From a virus, in IMG/VR virus record IMGVR_UViG_3300042564_005700, positions 22,797-86,796 of that record: DNA of 64,000 nucleotides. One strand, 5' to 3'. Positions within the stretch are counted from its first letter, which is position 1, and every line of letters starts with the position of its first letter. This document shows positions 53,609 through 62,375 of this stretch, piece after piece. The position numbers and the translations under genes were made by a program. The notes beneath the pieces are model-generated. The model was not told the DNA's origin. It searched no databases and worked only from the letters and a program-made list of their open reading frames with translations.

Positions 53609-54595
53609 TTAAATTAGTCTTTCTATAATTTTCATCTCTAATAAGTATTCATTCATAACATTTTCAATTGAAAATTTGGAATAATCTTGATTTTTATCAA
53701 ATTTATAATCTCCATTATAGGTAGCTTTTAAAGCTGCCCTATAATCTTTATAATCTATATCCTCCCATTCTGATTCCTTTGAATAGATTAAAACACTATC
53801 AAAACTTTGTTCTATTTGTATTGGAAAGGTTTCAATAAGACAAGCATTACTAGGATTAATAAAATCCATATATCCACTTATTTTAGAGTTGAAGCAAATA
53901 ATATCTTTTTTAAGAACGGCTGCGTATAAAAGTGGTATACAAAATCCTTCCATATATGATAAACAAATATAACAATCAATTCCTTTTCTAATTGACATTA
54001 ATTCTTCAATTGATAAAAAATCTCTTATTATTACAATCTCTGGTGAGTTTTCATTTTTTTCTATTAAACTCTCAACATCATTACGATACTTACCTTCAGA
54101 AATTTTAATAACTAATCTAACATTATCATTATTGGTGAATGTTTTATTAAAATGTTTTATAATATTTATAACATTCTTTCTAGGTATTCCGGTTGTCTCT
54201 GAATAAAATGTATATTTTTTATCTGTAAACTTATCACTAAAATAAGTATTATCAGAATCTAATAAATCTGTGTAGTAATAGTTTGGTATTATAGAAATTG
54301 GAGATATAACTCCATTTTCAATTAATATTCTCTCACAATTGGTAGAAGGAGTTATAATTAAATCATAGGTATTAAACGCGTCTATGGTATTTCTATAAAA
54401 CTTAGTACCATCCACAGGTTGTATCAGAATACACTTTTTGTATCTATCTCTATGAGGAACTTTCTTTAAGTAATGTTGTAGTAAAACATCACATCTAACT
54501 GAATTTATAGTGTAGTATTTACTTAAAAAGTCAAATATATCTTTATTTATTTCTTTAAGAGAGTGACCAAATACATCTTTAATATTAATTCTCAA
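53609..54595 (-). CDS. Glycosyltransferase, GT4-like
   Basis: A 328-residue protein. The C-terminal half has the GT-B nucleotide-sugar site: TTGIPRKNVINIIKHF (134-149), a VRLVIKI strand and YMEGFCIPLLYA (214-225), the E-G-F-x-x-P-x-x-E/A signature with Ala at the second Glu position. ITPSTNCERIL near 81 matches the family acceptor-side loop. It would glycosylate a surface glycan, DNA base or virion protein. Placement beside the sulfation operon and fibre genes favours a glycan or virion target. Confidence 0.75.
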   Translation of the reverse strand: MRINIKDVFGHSLKEINKDIFDFLSKYYTINSVRCDVLLQHYLKKVPHRDRYKKCILIQPVDGTKFYRNTIDAFNTYDLIITPSTNCERILIENGVISPISIIPNYYYTDLLDSDNTYFSDKFTDKKYTFYSETTGIPRKNVINIIKHFNKTFTNNDNVRLVIKISEGKYRNDVESLIEKNENSPEIVIIRDFLSIEELMSIRKGIDCYICLSYMEGFCIPLLYAAVLKKDIICFNSKISGYMDFINPSNACLIETFPIQIEQSFDSVLIYSKESEWEDIDYKDYRAALKATYNGDYKFDKNQDYSKFSIENVMNEYLLEMKIIERLI

Positions 54596-54627
54596 AATTA
54601 AAATTCTTTTTTATTAATATAAAGAAA

Positions 54628-55326
54628 TTAACTATTTGTTTTACCTGAATTTGAAATATATAATTCAAAGGCCTTTGTCAATTTAACTTTGTGTAAATTT
54701 TGTCTCTCTGTAAATTTTTTAACAAACAATACAATCTCATCAACTTGATATGAGTTTTTAGGAACTGGAATTTTAGACTTATTTGGAATAGCCGGCATTT
54801 CTTCAATTTCTTCACGACTAGGTAAATCAGGAACCTTATTAAAAGTCTCTTTTTGTTTTTCTGCTTTAGTTTTTGAGTTTTTAATTATACCATCCGTATA
54901 TCTTTTAAGACTAAGCATCTTATTTTTAGAATTTTTCTTAATATTAACCACATCATTACCTATTAGCTTATCAGATATGAAAAGAGATAGTTCTGTTTCA
55001 CTAAGAGAGTTATAATCATTTAATATTTTATTTCTTTTTCTTAAATTAGAATTAAGATCATCTATTTTTTTCTGAGTTCTTTTAATTAAAGCTTGATCAG
55101 TCAATCCTTCAATTGATTTTTCAAATTCACCAATACTATTTTGAATCTTATGACATTCCATAGATAATGTATTCCCAGCAGATCTAATACCATCAATCTC
55201 ACCTAATATAGAATTTATGATGTCAGAAGTATATTGTTGATTATCTTCAAAATATGAAGTAGAATTTCTTTTAACCGGAGTTATATCAGGTCTTGGTCTT
55301 GTTGATTTTTTTACTAGTCCTTCCAT
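54628..55326 (-). CDS. Hypothetical helical protein
   Basis: A 232-residue basic protein with a long coiled coil (about 40-110) and Pro-rich linkers (near 170-195). No known domain. It lies in a minus-strand series between the fibre protein and the glycosyltransferase gene; a fibre chaperone or connector is possible. Confidence 0.62.
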   Translation of the reverse strand: MEGLVKKSTRPRPDITPVKRNSTSYFEDNQQYTSDIINSILGEIDGIRSAGNTLSMECHKIQNSIGEFEKSIEGLTDQALIKRTQKKIDDLNSNLRKRNKILNDYNSLSETELSLFISDKLIGNDVVNIKKNSKNKMLSLKRYTDGIIKNSKTKAEKQKETFNKVPDLPSREEIEEMPAIPNKSKIPVPKNSYQVDEIVLFVKKFTERQNLHKVKLTKAFELYISNSGKTNS

Positions 55327-55331
55327 ATCTT

Positions 55332-55802
55332 TTATTCATTAAATCTTTTTTTTATTGGTAAATCAATACCTGGAAAACGTCCACTACTACTATCACCAGC
55401 AACAATTGACATAGCTTTTCCAATATTTGTAAAAAATTTAGCATTGTCTCGAACCAAATTTTTATATTCTTTAACTTTAAAAAAGAAACTAAAAATTTTG
55501 GTTGTTAGTATAACTTCTGTCAATTCAACTACATTACCTATTTCTTCTTGTTGTTTAACGTATTTTTCATTAGACGCAGAGACTCTGATTGATCCACCAA
55601 CTTTAGAATTAACTATCAAAGAACTTCCATCTATTTGAACACCACCAAGGTCTTCAACTAGACTCCATGTATCAACTACAAAACCTTCAATATCAGTCAC
55701 GGTATTTAAATTATATGATGTTTGTCTATCATCATCTGAAGTGATTCTTGATATAAACATACCACTCACTACTGTATCCGCATTATTTGGTTGTTCCTCC
55801 AT
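55332..55802 (-). CDS. Hypothetical protein of the fibre cluster
   Basis: A 156-residue protein. The first 80 residues are beta-like (TSYNLNTVTDIEGFVVDTW); the rest is helical. It starts 3 bases after the fibre gene stop and ends 5 bases before the next, so the genes are co-transcribed. Possibly a neck, baseplate or fibre-attachment protein. Confidence 0.62.
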   Translation of the reverse strand: MEEQPNNADTVVSGMFISRITSDDDRQTSYNLNTVTDIEGFVVDTWSLVEDLGGVQIDGSSLIVNSKVGGSIRVSASNEKYVKQQEEIGNVVELTEVILTTKIFSFFFKVKEYKNLVRDNAKFFTNIGKAMSIVAGDSSSGRFPGIDLPIKKRFNE

Positions 55803-55805
55803 AGT

Positions 55806-58800
55806 TTATATATTAATATTTTTTACTGTTAACGCATCAAAAGCATTATGATAAGTTAATCTCTTAACACCATCATATCTTTCAATTATGTGACAACTAT
55901 AAGTCGCATAAACTGATGGAATTCTAACATTATTTATGGTTATTATTATATCATCTGTTACTGAAACACCACCAACATTTACACCATCTATTCCAAATGT
56001 ATTACCAGTTACATAATTTTTACCACTTGTGTTGATAGAAACAGATGATACAGTACCACCAGATGATATAACAACATCAAAAGTGGCTCCGGTTCCATTA
56101 AGACTTGAAGGACCGCTCGGTGTTAATCCACTGTAAGTACCAGTAATCCCCGAATTAGAAGTTGTTAAAGTATAAGTTAATATCTCACCATTATATGTTG
56201 TAAAATCAACTGAACTTATTTCAGTTTCAATTATATTTTGTTTAAAATTTGAATCAATAGTATTTAGGAAAAACTTATTTGTTACTATCTTATTATAAGA
56301 GAAGTAATCAAGTATATTATTATCACGGAACCAACCATTAATCTCATTGTTATAAAATTGACTTTTAATTATATTATCATGAAAGTAATATCCTACTCTA
56401 TTTTCAGTAAAAAAGTTTTCTATTTGATTACCTTCAAACGAATCACTAATATGATTTTTGGAAAAAACAATTCCTATATTATTATCAATAAAGTAGTTAG
56501 CAATATGATTACTTTGATATGATGACTGAATAGTATTATACAAAAATAAATTACCAATGTGATTATCCATAAAGTCCTCCGCTATATAATTACCACCTGC
56601 GTTATTTCCAGCTTTTGGATCAGATCCAAAATGATCACCTATAACATTTCTCTGAAATCCAGCACGAATGTCATTTGAAGGACCTGATAATGTAGAATTA
56701 CCAAATCTATTTCCGATTTTATTATGTTGAAATTCTCTTCTTATCTGATTAAATCCAGTAATATCACCTATAGAGTTTAAAACAAATCTCGGACCCATCA
56801 TATTAGGCCAACCACCATTACCACTATTACCAACAAATAGGTTTCCAATTTTATTACTTCTAGAAGATCTACCAAAAGAGTTGAACCAAATTTCATTTCC
56901 TAATTGATTCCATTGAAAGTTTTTATCAAAAATATTAAAAATAACATTATCACCAAATGTGTTATTTTTAAATGAACTGGCCATTAAATTACCACCATCT
57001 TCACCACCAGAACCAGCTGGATAATTAAAATCATTACCAAAATAATTTCCAATTTTATTACCTATAAAGTCTTCTTGTGTATTATTTCCAGTAGGAGTAT
57101 AAGTAGAGAAGAATAGATTTTGTTTAGCTCCAAAATAGCTTCCGATTTCATTATGTTGAAACCTAACACCAATATTATTACCTTCAAAGAATGTTCCGAT
57201 TTTATTGTATTGGAATTCATTAGCAATAGTATTTAATCTAAAGTTATTACCAATATTATTATCTGTAAAATCTTTACCTATTGTATTACCAAGTGTAGTA
57301 GATCCCATTAAATCACCTATAACATTTCTAGCACAACCAATGTTGATAAAGTTACCAATAAATGAGTCACCAATATGATTTGACTCAAATCCATCTTTAA
57401 TAGTATTAAACATACTAGTATATGATAATACATTTGATGTAAAATATTTACCTATTGTATTTGAATAAAAGAAATAAGGAATAGTATTTCCAGTAAAATC
57501 ACTAGCTATATCATTATTTGAGAATAAATTTCCAATTGTATTAAAATTAAAATGTGGTTTTATTACATTAAATGTGAAATCATCACCAATATTATTAGTA
57601 GACATATTATCACCACCAAATTGGTCAGTATATGTAATATTAAATACAAATCCATGTCCAATTGTATTGAAGTTGAATTTAGTACCGATTAAGTTACCAC
57701 CGTTTCCACCACCACCATTTATATCATACCCGAAATAGTCACCAATTCTATTATTATTAAAAAAGTCTTTGATTCTATTTGAGAACGGAGTTGGAAAATA
57801 GAAATTAGGAGTAGTTTCCTCATTCCCGAAATAACTACCAATTACATTATACTTGAAAGCATATCCTATTTCATTTTTGATGAAATAATCTTTAATTTGA
57901 TTACTTTTGAATCCTTGACCAATTCTATTAGATTTAAATGAATGTCCAATAAAATTCTTTTCAAAGTTTGCACTATTACCATAAACACTTGATGTTCCAA
58001 TTACATTTAACTTGAAGTCATTATCAATATCATTTTCTAAGAAGTTATCTAGAATATAATTAGATTCAAAATTACTACCAACATTATTATATTCAAAGTT
58101 ATCTTGTATTTGATTTAATTTGAAGTTCAATTTAGTATTATTACCAACAAAATCATCTCCAATTATATTATCAGTATTTAAATCTCCTAAGTTATTATTT
58201 GTAAAGTTATTTGATATCGTATTTTGTGCAAAAATGTTTCCAATGTTATTAGAATCGAAACGATTTCCTATAACATTCAACAAACAAAGATTACCAATAA
58301 CATTATCGACACAATTTCTACCAAAAAAATTAACTATAAATTCGTCTCCAATGTTATTATTAGTAAAGTTTGAATCCAGTAAATTAAATTTGAAGTCTTC
58401 TCCAATAATATTACTATAGAAACCATCATTAATCAAGTTTTGAAAGAATCCATTTCCAATTTTATTAGCTTCGAAGTTTTCAAATAAAATATTATCATTA
58501 AAGAAGTTACCTATCCTATTTCCAAAGAATAATGTTCTTATATTGTTACCAAGATTATTATTATTTATATCAGTACCAAAATAATTACCAATAACATTAT
58601 CATAGAAACTAGCTGGTCTTACTCCACCATAATTACCTATAATATTATTTTGGAAGTGATCACCTATCTTATTCCCATGAAAGTCATATCCTATTAAATT
58701 GGTTGAAAAATAATTTTGTATTTCATTGGAATAAAAATCATAGTCTATGAAATTTTTTTCAAAGTTATTTTGTATCTCATTTAATCTAAAATTATTTTTT

Positions 58801-61800
58801 ATATTATTATTAACAAAAGTATTACCTATTGAATTTCCGAAAAAATAATTTTTTATTACATTTTCAGTAAAGGAATTTCCGATAATATTATCATAAAAGT
58901 TCAATCTAATATTATTATTAGAGAAACCTCCACCAATAGTATTACCATTTTTACCCCCAAAAAAAGATTTAATAGTATTATTTGAAAAAGCATTTGCAAT
59001 TCTATTATTAACGAATTCATTTCCACTAACATAATTATATATTCCACTAATACTATCATATGTGGTATATCTTGAATTCCATAATGTACCAGCTGGTGAA
59101 GAACCTGATGTATAAGAACCCTCTGATGCTTGGTTGTAAATACCTTCAGAAGAAGAACTAGTTATTTCTAAAACACCAGCTGATATAATATCAACTTCAG
59201 AACCACCATCAGTTTTAGTAAAGTAAACAGTAGATCCAATATCTGATCCGGTTATTGGATCTATCTCTGTTCTCTCATAAGAGAATCCTCCACCTGCACT
59301 TAATGGAGTCCATCTAGTAAACATAACTCTATAATATTGGTTATTAGCACCATCCAACATAACAACTTCTTCAAAAATAATTTTATCTCTAAAATTACCT
59401 CCAAAATGTTGAAATGAAGTAGAAAATAAATTAAAATTTCTACCTGAAATGTTACTTAAATCATTCCATCCCCATTTAGTATTATCACCTAGGTTATTTG
59501 CATAGAAACCATTTCCTATTTGATTATTAGAATAATTACAGAATGTATCATTTGATTCAAAATCGTTTCCTATTTGATTGGATCCAAAGTTGTTATTTGT
59601 TTTATTATCATAGAAGTAGGTTCCTATTTGATTACCATAGAAATCTCCTCTGATTAGATTACCACCAAATGAATCACCAATGTTATTGTTATTAAAATTT
59701 GAATTATAGAATATATTTCCCATGAAACCATCTCTGATTATATTACTACTGAATATAAAACTATCGATTTCACCTCCACCACCACCTAAGAAATCAATAG
59801 TTCCTATCTCATTCTCCTCAAATTCAGATCCTATTTGGTTATCACTAAAAAAGTTATATATTTTATTTCTCCAAAAAGATGTATCAATAGTATTATCTCT
59901 AAATGTTCCTATTATTTTATTTTCATTAAAACATTTAGGCATGGAAATGGTCGAAATTATATCAGATACACCAATTGTGTTAAATGAGAATCCTCTATTA
60001 GTATCTTGAGGAAATGATTGTTCCAAACTATTAATATAATTATTAACAAATCCATTTCCTATTTGATTACTTTTGAATACTCCAAAAATAGTATTTCCTT
60101 CAAAGTTATTATCTATTCTATTGTCATTAAATTTAGAACCATTGGTAACATCATCACCACTATTTCCATAAATAGTGTTATTAGTAAATAAATCACCAAT
60201 AGTATTAAAGGAAGAACCTATAGGAAATGTATTATTAAAAGAATAATTTCCAATGGTATTAGAAATAGAACTCCAACCGAAAACTATATTAGAAAGAACA
60301 AACCCAGACCCATACTGAAGTCCTTCATGATTATTAATAAAGTTATTTTTAGATTCAACTACACCAATAGATACTAACTCATAAGAAAAATCAAATGTAT
60401 ATCTATTACTAAATTCACCATTATCAGATTGACCAACATAAACTTCTTTCCAATCACAATATTGAGAATAGTCACCACTACTACCTGACCCGATTAATTG
60501 ATCAGAAGCGTAATATTCAAAAGATTCACCTGAGAAAACAATACCACTAAAACTAGAGTCTACCTGAACATCAATAAGAATATTACTAGAAATATTAGTA
60601 ACTTTAACACCAACCTGTGTAAAATTATTAATCTCTATAAGAATGATATCACCTACGGAAAGTTGTGTAAGGAATGCCGTACCATTACCATTAATAACAC
60701 CCGTTGCACAATCATAAGCTGTTATAACACCTGCTAATCTTTTATCAGCATGTGATGAGATTGTAGCTCTATTATATGATTGATATCTTTTATATAAAAC
60801 ATTTCTATGGTCATAATCTGTTCTATTTCCATATTGATCAACTCTTTCAATTATTGTACCTAAAGAGACATCATCAGATCCAATTGCTTGTGATGTGACA
60901 TCATATTTAATTGTATCAAGTGGCCAAGCTGGCTGATAGGCATCAACTACTAATGAGTTACAAGACAAAGCAGTAACCAATATTGGTTCAACTGGACCAT
61001 AAGATGCCGTTGAGGATCTTATACTACCATCTACATAATAATCAGGAGCTAAATAAATGGTTTGATAGTCTGTTATTAAATAGTTAGATGCTGTTCCCAA
61101 TGAATTTGAAGCAATTAATCCTAATAAAACAGAATGTGTGACTTCAGTATAAAAACTACCACCAGTAAGAGCGAATAATGAATCAACATATAGTCTATCA
61201 ATCAATGAATGTGTAACAAATGTAGCGTTATAATCAGCTGTATAAACTAAACCTTCTAAATTACTAATAGTTACTAAACCAGATTCACCTGAAATAGTTA
61301 TTGAAGAACTAGATGATACTATATCCACACCGGAATCTCCGAATATCTGAACATTACCAGTACCAGCATCTAAACTTATAAGATCCGACTCAACATCAAA
61401 AATAGAAGATGTAAAGTAAAGACTATTAAAGTTTTCAATAGTTAAATCATAACCTTCACCTTGTAGGAGTGTATTTTGTGAAATAGTACCACCTAAAGCA
61501 ATAACACCGGATGAAACTTCACTTAAACCATTCGTAGCGCCAACAGCATTGATTAATGAATCAACATATTGTTTATCAACCAATGAATGTGTGACAAAAG
61601 TAGCGTTATAATCGGCTGTATAAACTAAACCTTCTAGGTTAAAAGTTGTAATATTTCCTGATGTTGCTGATATTGTTAATACATCATTAGCAACTAATAC
61701 AATATCCTGTCCAGAAATAATTTGAATAGATCCTAGACCCGAATCTAAACTTATAAAGTCAGATTCAACATCAAAAACTGAAGAAGTGAAATAAAGATTA

Positions 61801-62255
61801 TCAAAATTAGACATTATCAAATCATATTCTTCACCATGTAAAATTGTATTTTGTGAAATAGTACCACCTAAAATAGCTGTCGCTCCTATTAATGATAAAC
61901 CATTATCAACAGATAAAGAAAAAATTGAACCTGAGTCACCAACAATTACCCAGTTAGCTCCATTACTTTCCAATATAACACTATCATATTGATTAAGTGT
62001 TTTTGTAAGAACTCCATCAATTGTTTCAGATGAAGTAGTATCAATCGTTACTATTCCAGTTCCACTATTTTTAACTACATAAATTTTACCAGCTGAACCT
62101 ACAGCTGTTGGTAAAGTTACATTAAAAGTACCTGAAGTACATTCTATAAAATAATCGTCTGAAGATATTGAATATGTCGTTGATATACCAACATATGGAA
62201 ATGTTATACCACCTTGTGATATTAAACCGCGTCTTGTTACGAATTCTTGATTCAT
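55806..62255 (-). CDS. Giant tail fibre with nonapeptide beta-helix
   Basis: A 2,149-residue protein. Residues 1-130 are a beta-rich cap (RRGLISQGGITFPYVG); 131-360 hold two tandem copies of a module (LGGTISQNT...YTADYNATFVTHSL); 360-635 are further beta domains. From about 640 to 2005 there is an array of about 9-residue units N-x-I-G-x-x-F-x-x, ideal for a parallel beta-helix with Asn and Ile ladders, with Gly-rich inserts. Residues 2010-2110 are the module also present at 39231. The end is a short beta strand region. Probably a very long, thin receptor fibre. Confidence 0.82.
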   Translation of the reverse strand: MNQEFVTRRGLISQGGITFPYVGISTTYSISSDDYFIECTSGTFNVTLPTAVGSAGKIYVVKNSGTGIVTIDTTSSETIDGVLTKTLNQYDSVILESNGANWVIVGDSGSIFSLSVDNGLSLIGATAILGGTISQNTILHGEEYDLIMSNFDNLYFTSSVFDVESDFISLDSGLGSIQIISGQDIVLVANDVLTISATSGNITTFNLEGLVYTADYNATFVTHSLVDKQYVDSLINAVGATNGLSEVSSGVIALGGTISQNTLLQGEGYDLTIENFNSLYFTSSIFDVESDLISLDAGTGNVQIFGDSGVDIVSSSSSITISGESGLVTISNLEGLVYTADYNATFVTHSLIDRLYVDSLFALTGGSFYTEVTHSVLLGLIASNSLGTASNYLITDYQTIYLAPDYYVDGSIRSSTASYGPVEPILVTALSCNSLVVDAYQPAWPLDTIKYDVTSQAIGSDDVSLGTIIERVDQYGNRTDYDHRNVLYKRYQSYNRATISSHADKRLAGVITAYDCATGVINGNGTAFLTQLSVGDIILIEINNFTQVGVKVTNISSNILIDVQVDSSFSGIVFSGESFEYYASDQLIGSGSSGDYSQYCDWKEVYVGQSDNGEFSNRYTFDFSYELVSIGVVESKNNFINNHEGLQYGSGFVLSNIVFGWSSISNTIGNYSFNNTFPIGSSFNTIGDLFTNNTIYGNSGDDVTNGSKFNDNRIDNNFEGNTIFGVFKSNQIGNGFVNNYINSLEQSFPQDTNRGFSFNTIGVSDIISTISMPKCFNENKIIGTFRDNTIDTSFWRNKIYNFFSDNQIGSEFEENEIGTIDFLGGGGGEIDSFIFSSNIIRDGFMGNIFYNSNFNNNNIGDSFGGNLIRGDFYGNQIGTYFYDNKTNNNFGSNQIGNDFESNDTFCNYSNNQIGNGFYANNLGDNTKWGWNDLSNISGRNFNLFSTSFQHFGGNFRDKIIFEEVVMLDGANNQYYRVMFTRWTPLSAGGGFSYERTEIDPITGSDIGSTVYFTKTDGGSEVDIISAGVLEITSSSSEGIYNQASEGSYTSGSSPAGTLWNSRYTTYDSISGIYNYVSGNEFVNNRIANAFSNNTIKSFFGGKNGNTIGGGFSNNNIRLNFYDNIIGNSFTENVIKNYFFGNSIGNTFVNNNIKNNFRLNEIQNNFEKNFIDYDFYSNEIQNYFSTNLIGYDFHGNKIGDHFQNNIIGNYGGVRPASFYDNVIGNYFGTDINNNNLGNNIRTLFFGNRIGNFFNDNILFENFEANKIGNGFFQNLINDGFYSNIIGEDFKFNLLDSNFTNNNIGDEFIVNFFGRNCVDNVIGNLCLLNVIGNRFDSNNIGNIFAQNTISNNFTNNNLGDLNTDNIIGDDFVGNNTKLNFKLNQIQDNFEYNNVGSNFESNYILDNFLENDIDNDFKLNVIGTSSVYGNSANFEKNFIGHSFKSNRIGQGFKSNQIKDYFIKNEIGYAFKYNVIGSYFGNEETTPNFYFPTPFSNRIKDFFNNNRIGDYFGYDINGGGGNGGNLIGTKFNFNTIGHGFVFNITYTDQFGGDNMSTNNIGDDFTFNVIKPHFNFNTIGNLFSNNDIASDFTGNTIPYFFYSNTIGKYFTSNVLSYTSMFNTIKDGFESNHIGDSFIGNFINIGCARNVIGDLMGSTTLGNTIGKDFTDNNIGNNFRLNTIANEFQYNKIGTFFEGNNIGVRFQHNEIGSYFGAKQNLFFSTYTPTGNNTQEDFIGNKIGNYFGNDFNYPAGSGGEDGGNLMASSFKNNTFGDNVIFNIFDKNFQWNQLGNEIWFNSFGRSSRSNKIGNLFVGNSGNGGWPNMMGPRFVLNSIGDITGFNQIRREFQHNKIGNRFGNSTLSGPSNDIRAGFQRNVIGDHFGSDPKAGNNAGGNYIAEDFMDNHIGNLFLYNTIQSSYQSNHIANYFIDNNIGIVFSKNHISDSFEGNQIENFFTENRVGYYFHDNIIKSQFYNNEINGWFRDNNILDYFSYNKIVTNKFFLNTIDSNFKQNIIETEISSVDFTTYNGEILTYTLTTSNSGITGTYSGLTPSGPSSLNGTGATFDVVISSGGTVSSVSINTSGKNYVTGNTFGIDGVNVGGVSVTDDIIITINNVRIPSVYATYSCHIIERYDGVKRLTYHNAFDALTVKNINI
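55925..56195 (-). repeat. Fibre C-terminal module shared with the 38393 protein
   Basis: It encodes NGEILTYTLTT, GTYSGLTPSGPSS, GTGATFDVVISSGG, KNYVTGNTFGIDG and SVTDDIIITIN, in the same order as at 39231-39505. Confidence 0.8.
56230..60340 (-). repeat. Nonapeptide-repeat array N-x-I-G-x-x-F-x-x
   Basis: About 1,370 codons of diverged 27-base units, for example NKIGTFFEG, NNIGVRFQH, NEIGSYFGA. Inserts break the register in places (for example near 59100-59450). Confidence 0.85.
61170..61880 (-). repeat. Tandem duplicated module in fibre N-terminus
   Basis: Two copies of about 110 residues, each starting LGGTISQNT and ending EGLVYTADYNATFVTHSL, about 375 bases apart and diverged at many positions. 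Confidence 0.8.
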
Positions 62256-62375
62256 TTATTATTTTTTCTTTTTTCACTCTCCAAAAGAAAAGCCATGAAT
62301 AGATAAAATCTAATCTATGTATATATAAATTTCATGAATTCATATTTAATAAATTATAACCTATAATAAAAAATA

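Noticed and set aside
62256-62375. Gap between the two fibre genes
   Set aside because: AT-rich, with a weak TATATATA stretch near 62318-62326 but no hairpin or ORF; nothing is called.
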